From: Chaenocephalus aceratus
Taxonomy: Eukaryota; Chordata; Actinopteri; Perciformes; Channichthyidae
Length of the DNA stretch: 64,000 nt
Reading direction: 5' to 3'
NCBI GenBank assembly: GCA_023974075.1
Contig: CM043785.1
Coordinates: 24,479,359-24,543,358, forward strand
Both the position numbers and the translations under genes were made by a program. Under the pieces are notes generated by a model. It did not search any database, was not told where the DNA came from, and was given only the letters and a program-made list of their open reading frames with translations. Of the stretch, positions 11,488-22,934 are shown piece after piece (within the stretch, counting starts at the first letter, position 1; every line of letters starts with the position of its first letter).

Positions 11488-11666
11488 GAGGTGTGCTCTG
11501 AAGCGAGAAGAGGTGTTTGAATGACGCATGCGACGTAGCGCAAGCTACTTATAGGGGGTGGATTCCCCTGACGCTGACATCAAGATCACCAGCCAATCAG
11601 GATTGGCGTAATGAGATTGATGCTTCTGTTTGCTCCGCGATGAGGCGCATCCCATAGTGAGACATC
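11488..11666. repeat. DIRS copy 1 right inverted terminal repeat
   Basis: This is the reverse complement of about 7172-7350, with small differences. It ends in agtgagacatc directly before gypsy pol sequence resumes. Confidence 0.88.
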
Positions 11667-12983
11667 GAACGGAGTGTTATGAATGAGAACCAAGGCTCTG
11701 ACTCTTCCTCCTCACCGCCCTATGACTGTGCTATTGACCTGATTGCTGGGTCTCCAATTCCTAAGGGTCGACTATATGCTATTTCAGGACCTGAGAAAGA
11801 GGCCATGAAGGACTATATTGATGCCTCCCTCAAAACAGGCCTTATTCGCCCTTCCTCATCACCAGCAGGAGCGGGGGGTTTTTTTGTTGGCAAAAAGGAT
11901 GGGTCGCTTAGGCCATGTATTGACTACTCACCTCTCAATGACATTACGGTTAAAAACCGGTACCCCCTTCCTCTCATCTCGTCAGCCTTCGAGCAGCTTC
12001 AGGATGCCAAGGTTTTCACCAAGTTAGACCTGCGTAACGCTTATCATTTGGTCAGGATCAGGGAGGGCGATGAATGGAAGACGGGTTTTAACACCCCTTC
12101 AGGCCACTATGAATACCTCGTAATGCCATTTGGATTATCAAACGCTCCTGCTGTTTTCCAGGCTATGATCAACAACGTGTTGAGGGAGTTTCTGAACCGT
12201 TTCGTTTTTGTATATCTTGACGACATTCTGATCTACTCCCCTAACCTTGACACCAATAAACAACATGTCCACCAGGTCCTACAAGAGCTGCTCCAGATTA
12301 GGTTGTTCGTCAAAGCAGAAAAATACGAATTCCATGCAGAGACAGTCACTTTTTTGGGCTTCATAATTTCTCCAGGTCAGGTTAGGATGGACCCAGAGAA
12401 GGTTAGCGCAGTAGCTTGTTGGCCTACCCCTGACTCTCGTAAGAAAGTGCAGCAATTTTTAGGCTTTGCAAATTTTTACAGACGTTTTGTGCGGAGTTTC
12501 AGTGCTATTGCAACCCCTCTTCATGTCCTCACGTCCCCTCAAGTGCCTTTTTTGTGGTCTCCTCAGGCTGAGGAGGCTTTTTCTCAGCTTAAAGGAATGT
12601 TCACCTCTGCTCCCATACTCACCTTGCCGGACACCACTCGTCAGTTTGTGGTAGAAGCGGATGCCTCCAACGAATGGGTGGGAGCGGTCCTCTCCCAGCG
12701 ACTACAGAAGGACAACAAACTTCACCCCTGCGCTTTTCTGTCCAGGAAGCTCTCTCCAGCAGAGAGAAATTACGACGTGGGAAACCGTGAGTTGCTGGCC
12801 GTGAAGCTAGCACTGGAAGAGTGGAGGCATTGGTTGGAGGGAGCCGAGCATCCTTTTGTGGTCTGGACCGACCACAAAAACCTGGAGTACATAAGAAAAG
12901 CCAAAAGACTGAACTCCCGCCAGGCTAGGTGGACCTTGTTTTTTAACCGTTTTGACTTTAACGTCTCAGAATGTCAAGCCTGA
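11667..12983 (+). pseudogene. gypsy reverse transcriptase and RNase H
   Basis: After the DIRS element the gypsy frame resumes with PPYDCAIDL and then shows the RT blocks: [48 protein letters not shown] and the catalytic [11 protein letters not shown]. RNase H follows with [36 protein letters not shown] and [11 protein letters not shown]. The frame is open for 434 codons and closes at 12983 just where RNase H should join integrase; a short deletion there has shifted the frame. The catalytic residues seen are intact. Confidence 0.93.
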
Positions 12984-14559
12984 CGCTCTGTCCCGTCTGT
13001 TTGACCCTGTGCCTACAGTCAAGGAGCCGGAACCCATCATCCCATTAAACCAGGTGGTAGGAGCGCTGAATTGGTCAGTAGAGAAGGAGGTAATACGAGC
13101 CAAAGCTGGAGCTCCTGCACCAAGGGGTTGCCCGCCTAACCGGCTTTTCGTTCAGGAGGCCGAGCGACCACAGGTGATCCACTGGGCTCACACTTCGCTG
13201 CTCACCTGTCACCCCGGAGTCAAGAGAACTATGTTCATTATAAAACAACGTTTCTGGTGGACATCCATGGTGAAGGAGTATGTGGAGGCGTGCCCTGTCT
13301 GCGCTCGAAACAAGACCTCTTCCAGAGCGCGAATAGGACTATTACAACCACTCCCTATTCCCAACAGACCCTGGTCAGAGATCTCCATGGACTTCGTCAC
13401 TGGCCTGCCCCTCTCTAGAGGTAAAACCACAGTTCTCACGGTAGTGGACCGGTTTTCTAAAATGACATATTTCATTGCTTTGCCCAAGATGCCCTCAGCT
13501 AAGGAAACGGCTGAGGTCATGATGCATAATGTTTTTCGGCTTCATGGTTTCCCAAAGGATATTGTCTCCGACCGGGGTCCCCAGTTTGTGTCACGCTTCT
13601 GGAAGGAGTTCTGCAGCCTCATCGGTGCCATGGTCAGTCTCTCGTCTGGATACCATCCGGAGTCTAACGGCCAGACAGAGCGCCTAAATCAAGAACTGGA
13701 GACCTGCCTGCGCTGCCTGGTGTCCCAGAATCCATCCTCCTGGAGCGAGCACCTCACCTGGGTTGAGTATGCGCACAACATCCTCCCTACTTCTGCCACG
13801 GGCCTGTCCCCGGTTCACTGTGTTTATGGCTACCAGCCGCCACTGTTCCCAGCCACGGAGAGAGAGGTCACGGTCCCGTCTGCCCACGCTCTGGTCAGGC
13901 GTTGTCGGCGCGTGTGGGCTGCGGCTAGGAAGGTCCTCTTCAGGAATTCACAACTGGTTAAAAGAGCAGCAGCCCGAAAACGCCGACCAGCCCCTGTAGA
14001 CCAGCCAGGCCAAAAAGTCTGGCTTTCTACACGAGACCTTCCCCTCCACGTACTCTCCCGTAAATTGGCTCCCCGGTTTGTGGGTCCTTCTCCCATCACC
14101 AAAGTCATCAACCCGGTTTCAGTGAGACTACGGCTTCCCAGGTCCATGAAGGTACATCCCACATTCCATGTAGGGAAACTAAAACCATTGAAGGAGAGCG
14201 CTATGGTTCCCACCGCCAAACCCCCCCCGCCCCCCCGGATGATCGATGGAGGTCCGGTTTACACAGTCAAAACACTATTGGCTAGTCGGAAAAGGGGTAG
14301 AGGGCGACAGCTACTGGTTGACTGGAAGGGTTATGGTCTTGAGGAGAGGACATGGATTCCTTCCTGCTTCATCATAGATATAAGCCTCATTGAGGATTTT
14401 GACCACCTCAACTCAGAGGAGCCTGGGCCGTCAGGAGCCGTCCCTAGAAGGGGGGGGGGGGGGTACTGTCATGTCCAAGAAATGTATAGTGTAAGTTTAT
14501 TCTTTGTTAGTTTTGTCATGTCCCTTTGTCCTGTGCTTTATGTTTATTCCCTTAATTAA
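12952..14559 (+). pseudogene. gypsy integrase with C-terminal chromodomain
   Basis: The frame is shifted relative to RT-RNase H. From about 13180 it has the HHCC zinc region (HPGVKR ... CPVCARNK), then the DDE core: [21 protein letters not shown] and [16 protein letters not shown]. Near 14260-14400 a chromodomain reads [20 protein letters not shown] and [13 protein letters not shown]. In chromoviruses this domain steers integration toward marked chromatin. The frame runs through the polypurine tract into the 3' LTR before stopping. The integrase motifs look intact. Confidence 0.92.
14448..14466 (+). other. Polypurine tract
   Basis: A run aga-agg followed by a long G tract lies directly before the 3' LTR. 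It is the expected plus-strand primer of the element. Confidence 0.8.
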
Positions 14560-14902
14560 TTCTCCCTCTCATTTCAGGCCTCCACGCTCCCCGCCCCCTT
14601 ATGTCTCCTGCGTCCTTGATTGTTTCCACCTGTGTCCCCTTTACCTGTGTATATATTGTGTTAGCTCCCTCCTGTTCATTGTCAGTTCGTTGTCTCTCTT
14701 TGACCTATGTTACTGCTTACCTCACGGACTTCTCACGGATCTATGTTATTGATCACTGTTCTAGTTTTCCTCGAAAGAGTGTTTTTGTTTTCCTTGTTTT
14801 CATTACTGTGCAAATCCCAGTAAAGTCTTATTTTGAAACACTATCCGAGTCTGAGTTTGAGTCGTGCAATTGAGTTCATGCCTCAGAGTTCACTCCTTGA
14901 CA
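14467..14902 (+). repeat. 3' LTR of the gypsy element
   Basis: The 436-bp partner of the 5' LTR begins tgtcatgtcc and ends ccttgaca, followed by the ctaaa duplication. The predicted RNA start gtcagttcgt is present at 14681-14690. Confidence 0.95.
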
Positions 14903-15084
14903 CTAAATGATTCTGCATTTAAGCTTCGAGGTAGTCTTTCTAAGAATTTACAACTCATCATTTTCATTTTAGATGAGAGAATCAAGTAATTGTTCCGTCA
15001 TGGAGGGCAAGGACACTACATAATACGCTTTGAGTGTTAGGCTACATTCAAGACCTTTAGTAGAAGTATATTATAAGTCGTACA

Positions 15085-15671
15085 CAGAGATGGGGTCGTT
15101 ACTAAAAAAAGTAATATATTACATATTACATATTACTTTCCATTGTCGCATAAGACTGATCCAGATAGCTCCTGAATGTTTTCCTATCTGACCGTGGCTG
15201 TCCTCTGTCTCCTGCTATCTGTATATGTTGCGCAGTCTATCTCTGCTCACGCTGTTGCGTCAGCGTGTTCTCCTGCGTGTTGGCCATGTGTTGCACTGGA
15301 GCCAGACTGGAGCACACCGCAAAGACTTCAGCCGAGCACGTACGAACTGCGCATGCGTGAGTGGCAATAACTCTCCTTACCAGCAGGCGGCGGTAGTGTG
15401 TCATTCAAAACAGGCAACAACCGGAAAACAGAGAAGAAGAACAGACTACGTGTGTGTGATATAAATAAACAACAGCTATGTGCGTTAGCTTCACCTTAGA
15501 ATGTGTTCTTTGCAGGTGTTTGTTGAGGTTTGATTATGACTGATTTTAGAAAGTAACGAAGTAACGCGTGTCGGGGCAATGTTAGTAACTGTAGTGTGAT
15601 TACTGAATTATAAAAGTAACGCGTTACACTACTCCGTTACCGACAAAGTAATATTATTACACCCAACTCTG
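15085..15671. mobile_element. Non-autonomous hAT-type element
   Basis: The 587-bp element runs from cagagatgggg to acccaactctg. Its subterminal regions are built of inverted gtaacg / cgttac and agtaatatta / taatattact motifs. Flanking 8-mers gtcgtaca (15077-15084) and gttgtaca (15672-15679) match at seven of eight bases, as for a hAT duplication. There is no transposase. Confidence 0.85.
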
Positions 15672-16015
15672 GTTGTACAATACAATTATTTTTTATTTGA
15701 CATATCATTAATAAGTAATTATTGATTACACAATGTAATGGTTATGAATAATGAAACAATCTGCGTTAAGATTAACAAATAAAATGAGTTGTTCATCACC
15801 AACTACCCGGTAAATAGCTGTGAAGGTGATTATAAATGTTGTAGGTTGTTCCAAAATATGTGCTTTTAAGGTTGAGCATATTTCATTGATTGATTTGTCT
15901 GCTATATTCAATAAAACAACCAAAGGCCAAATATATACACACGTGCATTTCCAAACATTTGGACTACCTATGTTGCAAATGTATTATCTTTTCAATTTAC
16001 ACACGGAATCTATTG
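15672..16015. other. No feature recognised
   Basis: AT-rich intronic sequence between a hAT-type element and a retroposon tail. Confidence 0.5.
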
Positions 16016-16256
16016 CACGTCTGTCCGTCCTGGGAGAGGGATCCCTCCTCCGTTGCTCTCCCTGAGGTTTCTCCCATTTTTCCCTTAAACTGTGGGTTTT
16101 CTCCGGAAGTTTTTCCTTGTAATGTACGATGTGAGGGTTTAAGGACAGAGGGTGTCGAATTGTTGTACTGATATTCTGTACAAACTGTGAAGTCCACTGA
16201 GACAAATGTAACATTTGTGATATTGGGCTATATAAATAAACATTGATTGATTGAGA
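16016..16256 (+). repeat. Fish retroposon 3' tail (LINE/SINE type)
   Basis: The segment with cctgggagagggatccctcc, ttttccttgtaatgtacgat, ggacagaggg and gatattgggctatataaata, ending in a (ATTG)n run, is a widespread fish retroposon tail. It ends 50 bp before ndst3 exon 5 on the downstream (intronic) side. Confidence 0.75.
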
Positions 16257-16305
16257 TACAAGGCTGATAAAGGGGATGACAAAGGGTCTCGGGTAGTGTC
16301 CTCAC

Positions 16306-16491
16306 CATGATGTTGTTGTGGATGAAGCCCTTGCGGTAGCGGGCAGGTTTGAGGTGGGGGTACTCTTCAGTGCTGGTGACCTGGATGTTCCACACACGTC
16401 TCCACGCCTTGTACAGCTGCAGGTGAACTGGGTACACACCGGAGTGGTGAGGGGCCACAGCGTAGCCCATGTCCACTGGGATGTTGTGCTC
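16306..16491 (-). CDS. ndst3: ndst3-like coding exon 5 (end of the N-deacetylase half)
   Basis: This 62-codon exon encodes the segment running from [12 protein letters not shown] to GFIHNNIM, which is the strongly conserved NDST stretch just before the sulfotransferase half. It contains the [11 protein letters not shown] motif, whose histidines belong to the N-deacetylase active site in the family. On the minus strand the acceptor is CTCTAG before 16491 and the donor is GTGAGG after 16306. Both ends are phase 0, so the exon is in frame with its upstream neighbour. The enzyme is a Golgi type II membrane protein that removes acetyl groups from GlcNAc in heparan sulfate and sulfates the freed amine. 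The next exon is not found in 1-16305, so the following intron runs off the window. ndst4 is the alternative paralogue. Confidence 0.93.
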
Positions 16492-16827
16492 CTAGAGATG
16501 GAGGACATACATACGCAGAGACATATATGTGAGGGTTATATACATAAACAGAAGTTATGGCGCATTTACAACTCTGACAGAGGACATGGTGGGACATAAA
16601 CACCGGGCCCAACAGTCTGACCTTGTACAAGAAGCACCTGGTTTGTGTTTTGTTTGTTACGACGGCGGCCTTCGGGTTGAAAATAGTTTGTGTGAGCATG
16701 TGTATGTGTGGGAGTGTGAGGGTGGATGGTGCCGGGTGCATTTTGCAGACTGATGGTGTTGTCCTTCGCTCTGACACACACCTACACACACTGTCAAAGC
16801 TAAGCATCAGCGGTCAGGGGATGAGGA

Positions 16828-16874
<47 letters not shown>

Positions 16875-17716
16875 AGGTGAGGGATCACACTTTATGATCG
16901 CGTTCACCTTCAACATCATGAACCAACCCCCCTCTCTGCATTGTATGTGCGATAGGGCATGATCCTACAGTTTGGTTGAACTCAGTCACACATCTGCTAA
17001 CAAAGCAAAGGAAAAGAATGCAGAGGAAGGCTAGAATAACCTGGTGGACTTCAGATTAAACTGGGCTCAGGTGTGCCCATCTGAATAAGTGCATCGCTGC
17101 CCAACAGGGATATTAATGTCGTTAGTTTGTTTTTTACAGCGGAAAATTAGTACTACACACAAAATTATTCTTCGCTGACAAATACAACTATTTTCCGAAC
17201 ACCGCCTCATAAAAATGAGTTTATATGGAAGTAATTTGCGTAAAGAATGTAATTCAACATATTTGTTCACCTTCAAGACATTCAAAGGTTTTCTTTACAG
17301 TATTAGCTTGTGAAAACTAAATCAAAACATAAACCTAACAACAATTAGACACAGGAAAGTAAACCAAGTTTACAATTTCATAGTCCTGGTATATGAACAC
17401 CAAACTTTCCGCACTAGAAAATGTTTTTATGCAACGTAAACCAAGAAGCATTTTTATATTTCCTGTAAAGTAGTTTATGTAACAAAGTGTATTGTTTGTG
17501 TTAGAATAGTTCCAGTGATTTGACCTGCAAACTTCATCTCAGCAATCTGCTGTAGCAAAGAAATAGCAATTACTAACAGCAACAGACGTCCTTGAAGAAA
17601 ATGCAATCATGGGAAGCGAGCATGATTAAAAGGACACACAAGAACAAAAATGCAACAATAGAACAAACAACTGCAAGAAATGAGTGTGCGTGTCTGAGTG
17701 TGCGCATCCATCTCAC
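16492..17716 (-). other. ndst3 intron 4
   Basis: This 1.2-kb intron has GT-AG ends on the minus strand. It holds one (GT)n microsatellite at 16831-16873 and otherwise nothing recognisable. Confidence 0.85.
16831..16873. repeat. (GT)n microsatellite
   Basis: Pure GT repeat within ndst3 intron 4. Confidence 0.97.
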
Positions 17717-17871
17717 CAGAGCGAACTCCTTGTTGAGGACCATCTGCTCCAGCAGCGATGACTCGTTGTGGAAGAGGTGAGGCTGCATGTGGCTCCACAT
17801 GTGGGGGAACCACCAGAACTCATCCACATACTTCAATAGTAAATCGTCTCCCTCGTCCTCCTCCACCGTGC
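17717..17871 (-). CDS. ndst3: ndst3-like coding exon 4 (N-deacetylase metal site)
   Basis: This 155-bp exon takes two bases of a split glycine codon and then 51 codons, running from [12 protein letters not shown] to LNKEFAL. The core [17 protein letters not shown] is diagnostic of NDST enzymes; family knowledge assigns metal-binding histidines of the deacetylase to this HMWSHMQPH cluster. The acceptor is GTGCAG before 17871 and the donor is GTGAGA after 17717. The segment [18 protein letters not shown] resembles NDST3/NDST4 more than my recollection of NDST2, which supports the paralogue call, but a tree is needed to decide. Confidence 0.94.
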
Positions 17872-18580
17872 CTGCACACACAAAACCCACACATGGTCAC
17901 GCACACACAAGGACAAAAGGACATGGAACAATATGTATAAATGCACACTTCATGTAGATAAGGAGCATATTATGGACTTTTGCTATATACAGCTTCACGG
18001 TGGCATGATGGTATATCATCACTAAGCAACTGGGTTGTTTTAAGGTTGGGTTGCTAAATAAGGTGGCGGCCTGATACCATGGTGACAAAAAGTCATGCCA
18101 TAGCAATAACAGATGCCATGGTAATACGTTCTAGTCCGTATCAGCTATTTCCTAATTATAATTATGTTCAGTCTCACCTCTATTATTCGTCTTGACTGTA
18201 TCTTACTCCTGTGTTCTGCTGCTGCAGATTTAGACACTTTCACTAGAACATCAATCAAATCTGTCCTTGAAACAACAACAAAACTTAGAATGCACAGCTG
18301 TATGTCACCTCATCACACTTACGCCTTAAGGTTATTTCTTTACTTTTATTATAAAGGTAAGATAAAAATATGTATTGTATTGTTTGTATTTCATTGTACT
18401 ACAAGCTATTATCAACTTCATGCGATTGATTATTCTGTCTGATGATTGTCCTGAAAGTATGTTTTTGCTTTGGTAAATGTTATTTGGTAGATTAATTAGT
18501 GATGACTTAGGGTGTAAAAGTATTTATTATATTATAAGGGTTTTTGTTAGTGTAAATAAACATGGACGGCAATGCCCATA

Positions 18581-19222
<642 letters not shown>

Positions 19223-19714
19223 TATCTACATTAGAGTAATGTAAGAGACATTTATTTTACACCGATACATAATAACATCAATTATAAAGCCATGTTATTT
19301 GATGAATATGTTGAAAGTTAGTTGTACGGTTTGTTTAGATATACAACATTGATATAAATGCAATCAACAGTTGACATTTTGACAGTATTGTGTAACCTTC
19401 CATGTTTCAAATACAGATTTGCCACACAACCACCTACCATAAGACAAATAGTGCTCTTTAGACTTTATCATAAAAATAGATTACTTATATTGAGTAAGCC
19501 AACATAATATCATGTTAGATTGGTATATAATTGATGGAGTGTGCTCGGTGAAAAAAAATAGAATTTCAAATTAAAATATAAAAAACAAGTGAACAAAAAA
19601 TGGATAGCTCTTATAAAAGGCAAACTATTTTACCTCTTGTATAAAAACCAACCTAAATGAATAAAGTAAAGTAATGTGTCCTTTATACAAAACATCACTC
19701 TAATATATATATAT

Positions 19715-21275
19715 CAGGGTTTCCCACACATAGACTATACCTGGGCGGGCCGTCCAGGTATATTAACGGCCGCCCAAGTATATTTCGCGACCCATTTAGT
19801 TTTTTGTTTTTTTGTATACGTTTTTTTTTAAATATTTTTTTTTGTATTCGTCCGTGACCACGACGCCATCTGCGATCGATTAACTTGTGGACAATGATCC
19901 CTCGCTCCCTTGCTCTGATCTCTCCTCCTTCTGGCCTGTTAAGTGGCCTGCCTCACACAGGGTGACTGGATGTGGCCTGCCGACATGGCCACTGTCATAC
20001 AGATCATAAATCAAAGCCCTTGATTGGTCTCTGTGTGTCATTCAAGCTCGGGATAACCTCAGCTCAGGTGAGGTAAAGGACTCTCTGAGTGTTTAGATAG
20101 TTAACTTAGTCTAAGTTCTCAGTGGGTCTCAAACGGTGTGGTCACCATTTATGTAAACACATATTTCCATTTGAGAGGGTAGTGATTGGTCTAATGGATA
20201 GTGAGGTGGGCTGAAGATCGGAAGGCTGTGAGTTAAAATCCCGCCAGGAACACCACCACTTGTGTGCCCTTGAGTAAGGCACTTAGTTACTCCAGGGAGA
20301 ATGTCCCTGTAATCGGTCGCTTTGGATAAAAGTGTCAGCTAAATTAAATGTAATGTGATTAGTAAAATATGCATGAATAAATAAATAAAAAGTTAACTAG
20401 GTGAAAAAAGGTAAGATACACTTTTAAAACTTATTGAGAGAAAACTAGTCTTTGCTGCTGCCTCAAAGAGGAGCAGGGGGGAGAGGAGGGAGACAGGAGA
20501 GGCTGATTCAGGAGCACAGACACACTCACAACTATAAATGAACCAAAAATAAATTAATAAACAAGTTTCAGTGTTTTTTTCATATTGGAAATGGTATGTT
20601 ATTGGTTATGACCATGATTTTATGATTATTGAAATGTATACAGTTCTGTTTCATATAGGTGTTTCCATAGATCTAGTCTCTTTATTTTCCCCTCAAAATG
20701 CACCAGATTGATGCATTTAACTCCAAAAAGTAAAAAATAAAATCTTACCGGGGGGCATGCCCCTGGACCCCCCTAGAGGATTTGAGGTCGACCCCCACTA
20801 AAATCGCATGGATAGGTTCCTAAATACATTTATTTTTTTAAATAGTAAACCATTTCTATATGTTCATGTGTGGGTAGTAGATTTAAACTATAGGGCTATC
20901 ATTATGGGCCCTGCCTGTACCTGTTCGCTCTGCCATCGCGTGAAGGGTCTGCCAACAAGCGACCAACAGAAAGGTTAATGTTAATGTCGCTACCACCACC
21001 CCCCCAAGTATATTTCAGATCTGTGGGAAACACTGGCAGTTAATGGACCAGCACCAGAGGCGTTCCCATACACACAGGCGTTGGAGCTGTTCTACATGAA
21101 ATCCCAGAAGGATGAAGTGCTCTGACAAACAGTGCCATCTTTGCACAAAAATGATTATACAGGAATGAAAAGTCAATAAATAAACATGTTGATACAACTT
21201 TTTTTTTCTTTTTTCGCGGACCCCCCCCCCCCCCCCCCCCCGCCCAAGTATATTTCAGATCTGTGGGAAACACTG
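19715..21275. mobile_element. hAT-type element with duplicated right end
   Basis: The left end cagggtttcccacacatag and the right end gatctgtgggaaacactg are inverted, and (TA)n lies on both sides, consistent with an 8-bp AT-type target. The right terminus (ccaagtatatttcagatctg followed by tgggaaacactg) occurs twice, ending at 21035 and at 21275. A SINE is nested at 20174-20356. No transposase is recognised. A poly(C) run at 21222-21242 precedes the second terminus. Confidence 0.78.
20174..20356 (+). repeat. tRNA-derived SINE, nested in the hAT-type element
   Basis: It has an A-box-like ggtctaatgg, a B-box-like gagttaaaatcc, the body gtgcccttgagtaaggcact and the tail tcgctttggataaaagtgtc, all typical of common fish tRNA-derived SINEs. 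The promoter boxes are degenerate and it is not a tRNA gene. Confidence 0.82.
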
Positions 21276-21404
21276 TATATATATATATATATATAACAAA
21301 AACCTTTCTAGACATGTTTTTGAAAGCATATTTATATCTGTTAGAGTTACTGTGTACATTTTACAAGGGTGTGTATATTAAGAAAACAAATACAAAGGAC
21401 ACAC

Positions 21405-21492
21405 CTGTGTGGTAGAACTTCCCGGAGAAGCCCAGGTTGAAGGTAAAGTTGGAGATCTGAGAACGAAGCTGTTTCTGAGTCTCAAGGAGAGC
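21405..21492 (-). CDS. ndst3: ndst3-like coding exon 3
   Basis: This 88-bp exon encodes [20 protein letters not shown] and then GFSGKFYHT plus the first base of a split glycine codon, completed by exon 4. [16 protein letters not shown] is nearly invariant in the NDST family. On the minus strand the acceptor is ATCTGCAG with a pyrimidine-rich tract, and the donor is GTGTGT after 21405. The exon is phase 0 at its start and phase 1 at its end, which fits both neighbours exactly. It is too short to stand out as an open reading frame and was found by searching for the sequence expected between exons 2 and 4. Confidence 0.93.
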
Positions 21493-22590
21493 CTGCAGAT
21501 AGAGAGATATAGATAGTCAGACAGATAGACAGACAGTTTATCAGGTTTATCTATCCCCAGTCAAAACGTACACACACAAACACCTGAGACGTCTGATTCA
21601 GCTCCTATGCTGTATAATTGAGTGAACTCTGGTCCCTTAGACAACTATCATGATGGCTATGTGGACTCATCAGTGCATATAATATGGTTACATTGTGTCT
21701 CATTATTGTGTTCTGTTTTATTTGTGCACCAAGTTTTTCCAGTGGCTGTGCTGTCCTTAAAGTTACCTCAGTCTCTGGGTTTCAATACTTGAATCAGGAT
21801 TTTCTCCACTTATTTAATGACTTCATTAGTTTACTGGCCTTTAAACAAAGACTCTGTAATGAGTGTTAACTAAAGACAGTTGCACATTGGCACACACACT
21901 CACACACACCGACAGAAATGCGAGTTAATGAAGGTCAGTGCATTAGTAGCCTCTGGAGGGTTGACTAATAACCCCCGCACACACTCCTCCCTTCATAATT
22001 CTCTCCATCCATCCCTAACACTACCAAGTAAAACCGTGCCCCCCCCCTCTCTCACTCCTCTCCTGCCTCCTTTCTTTCTGATTCTCCCTCTATTCTTCCA
22101 TCTTCCCGCTTCTGAGAACCTGCAGTCGCCTTTCTGCCCCCATTCCCCATTTGTCTTCACTCCCCCCCACCCTTTTCTGAACCTTCATCTCTCCCTCGCT
22201 TGCTCCGTGAAAATGTCACATTCTCAGGAGACGGGGCTGTTCTAATTTGAAAGGAAGGCTGAAGCAGCATGGAGGAAGGAGCGCTCTCACTCCCTTTCTA
22301 AAACACTCTCCTCTTGCTCTTTCCTTTGCGTCTTCTTACTATATTGTTGCACTTTTCACAGTTTTTCCCCTTCCACAGGTATTTTGTTTATTTATGAAAC
22401 TCTTATAACTCCGTGTATATTTAGGTCCAAAGGGTCTTTCTGTTTGGTTATGTGCCACATCACTATTAACAATCTGTGTTATGCTGCTTTTAATCCTTCC
22501 CCAGGAACCCTGCCTGATTTATGAGACTTGAACAGCTGATGTCAGAATAAGGAATCGGTTCCAGGCAGACTCTCACTCTTTCTCTCTCCT

Positions 22591-22592
<2 letters not shown>

Positions 22593-22684
<92 letters not shown>
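22593..22684. repeat. (GT)n microsatellite
   Basis: GT repeat with one phase break near 22649. Confidence 0.97.
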
Positions 22685-22687
<3 letters not shown>

Positions 22688-22828
22688 AAACTAACAAATA
22701 AACAGACACATGCACACAGTGTCTTCATTAGCTCTAATCTAATGGTGTTGAAGATGGCTGCATGCTGACAGATGTGCACAGCTCCCTAATCTGATCCCCT
22801 GTCTCCTCTCTTATGACATCCTCTAAAT

Positions 22829-22934
<106 letters not shown>

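Larger units (their letters stand above)
7140..11666 (-). mobile_element. DIRS-type tyrosine-recombinase retrotransposon, copy 1 (nested in gypsy pol)
   Basis: The 4.5-kb element has inverted termini (7140-7350 and 11488-11666), an internal complementary region near 7372-7402 and, on the minus strand, a Gag-like region, reverse transcriptase, RNase H and the start of a tyrosine recombinase. It has no LTRs and no target duplication apart from a shared acatc at 7135-7139 and 11662-11666. These are DIRS characters. The recombinase catalytic part is missing and several frames are broken, so it is not autonomous. Confidence 0.9.
3965..14902 (+). mobile_element. Ty3/gypsy-type chromodomain LTR retrotransposon, interrupted by three nested elements
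   Basis: The element is bounded by TG...CA LTRs (3965-4411 and 14467-14902) and by a perfect 5-bp target duplication, ctaaa, at 3960-3964 and 14903-14907. The internal order is gag (coiled region, then a CCHC knuckle), aspartic protease, reverse transcriptase, RNase H, integrase and a C-terminal chromodomain; this order is that of Ty3/gypsy chromoviruses. No envelope gene is present. Inserted into it are a hAT-type element (5130-5476), an inverted-repeat element (about 6325-7048) and a DIRS element (about 7140-11666). The host element is about 5.3 kb without these. It lies on the plus strand, antisense to ndst3, in an ndst3 intron. A premature stop, a frame break and the insertions make it non-functional. 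Confidence 0.95.

Noticed and set aside
3965..14902. Possible endogenous retrovirus
   Set aside because: There is no envelope gene and the pol has a chromodomain, so it is a Ty3/gypsy LTR retrotransposon.
1..16305. Search for the next ndst3 exon (expected to begin with a VLPRQTCGLF-like segment)
   Set aside because: No such segment was found on the minus strand, so the exon is taken to lie outside the window.
20174..20356. tRNA-like sequence
   Set aside because: It carries degenerate A and B boxes with a SINE body and tail, so it is a tRNA-derived SINE and not a tRNA gene.
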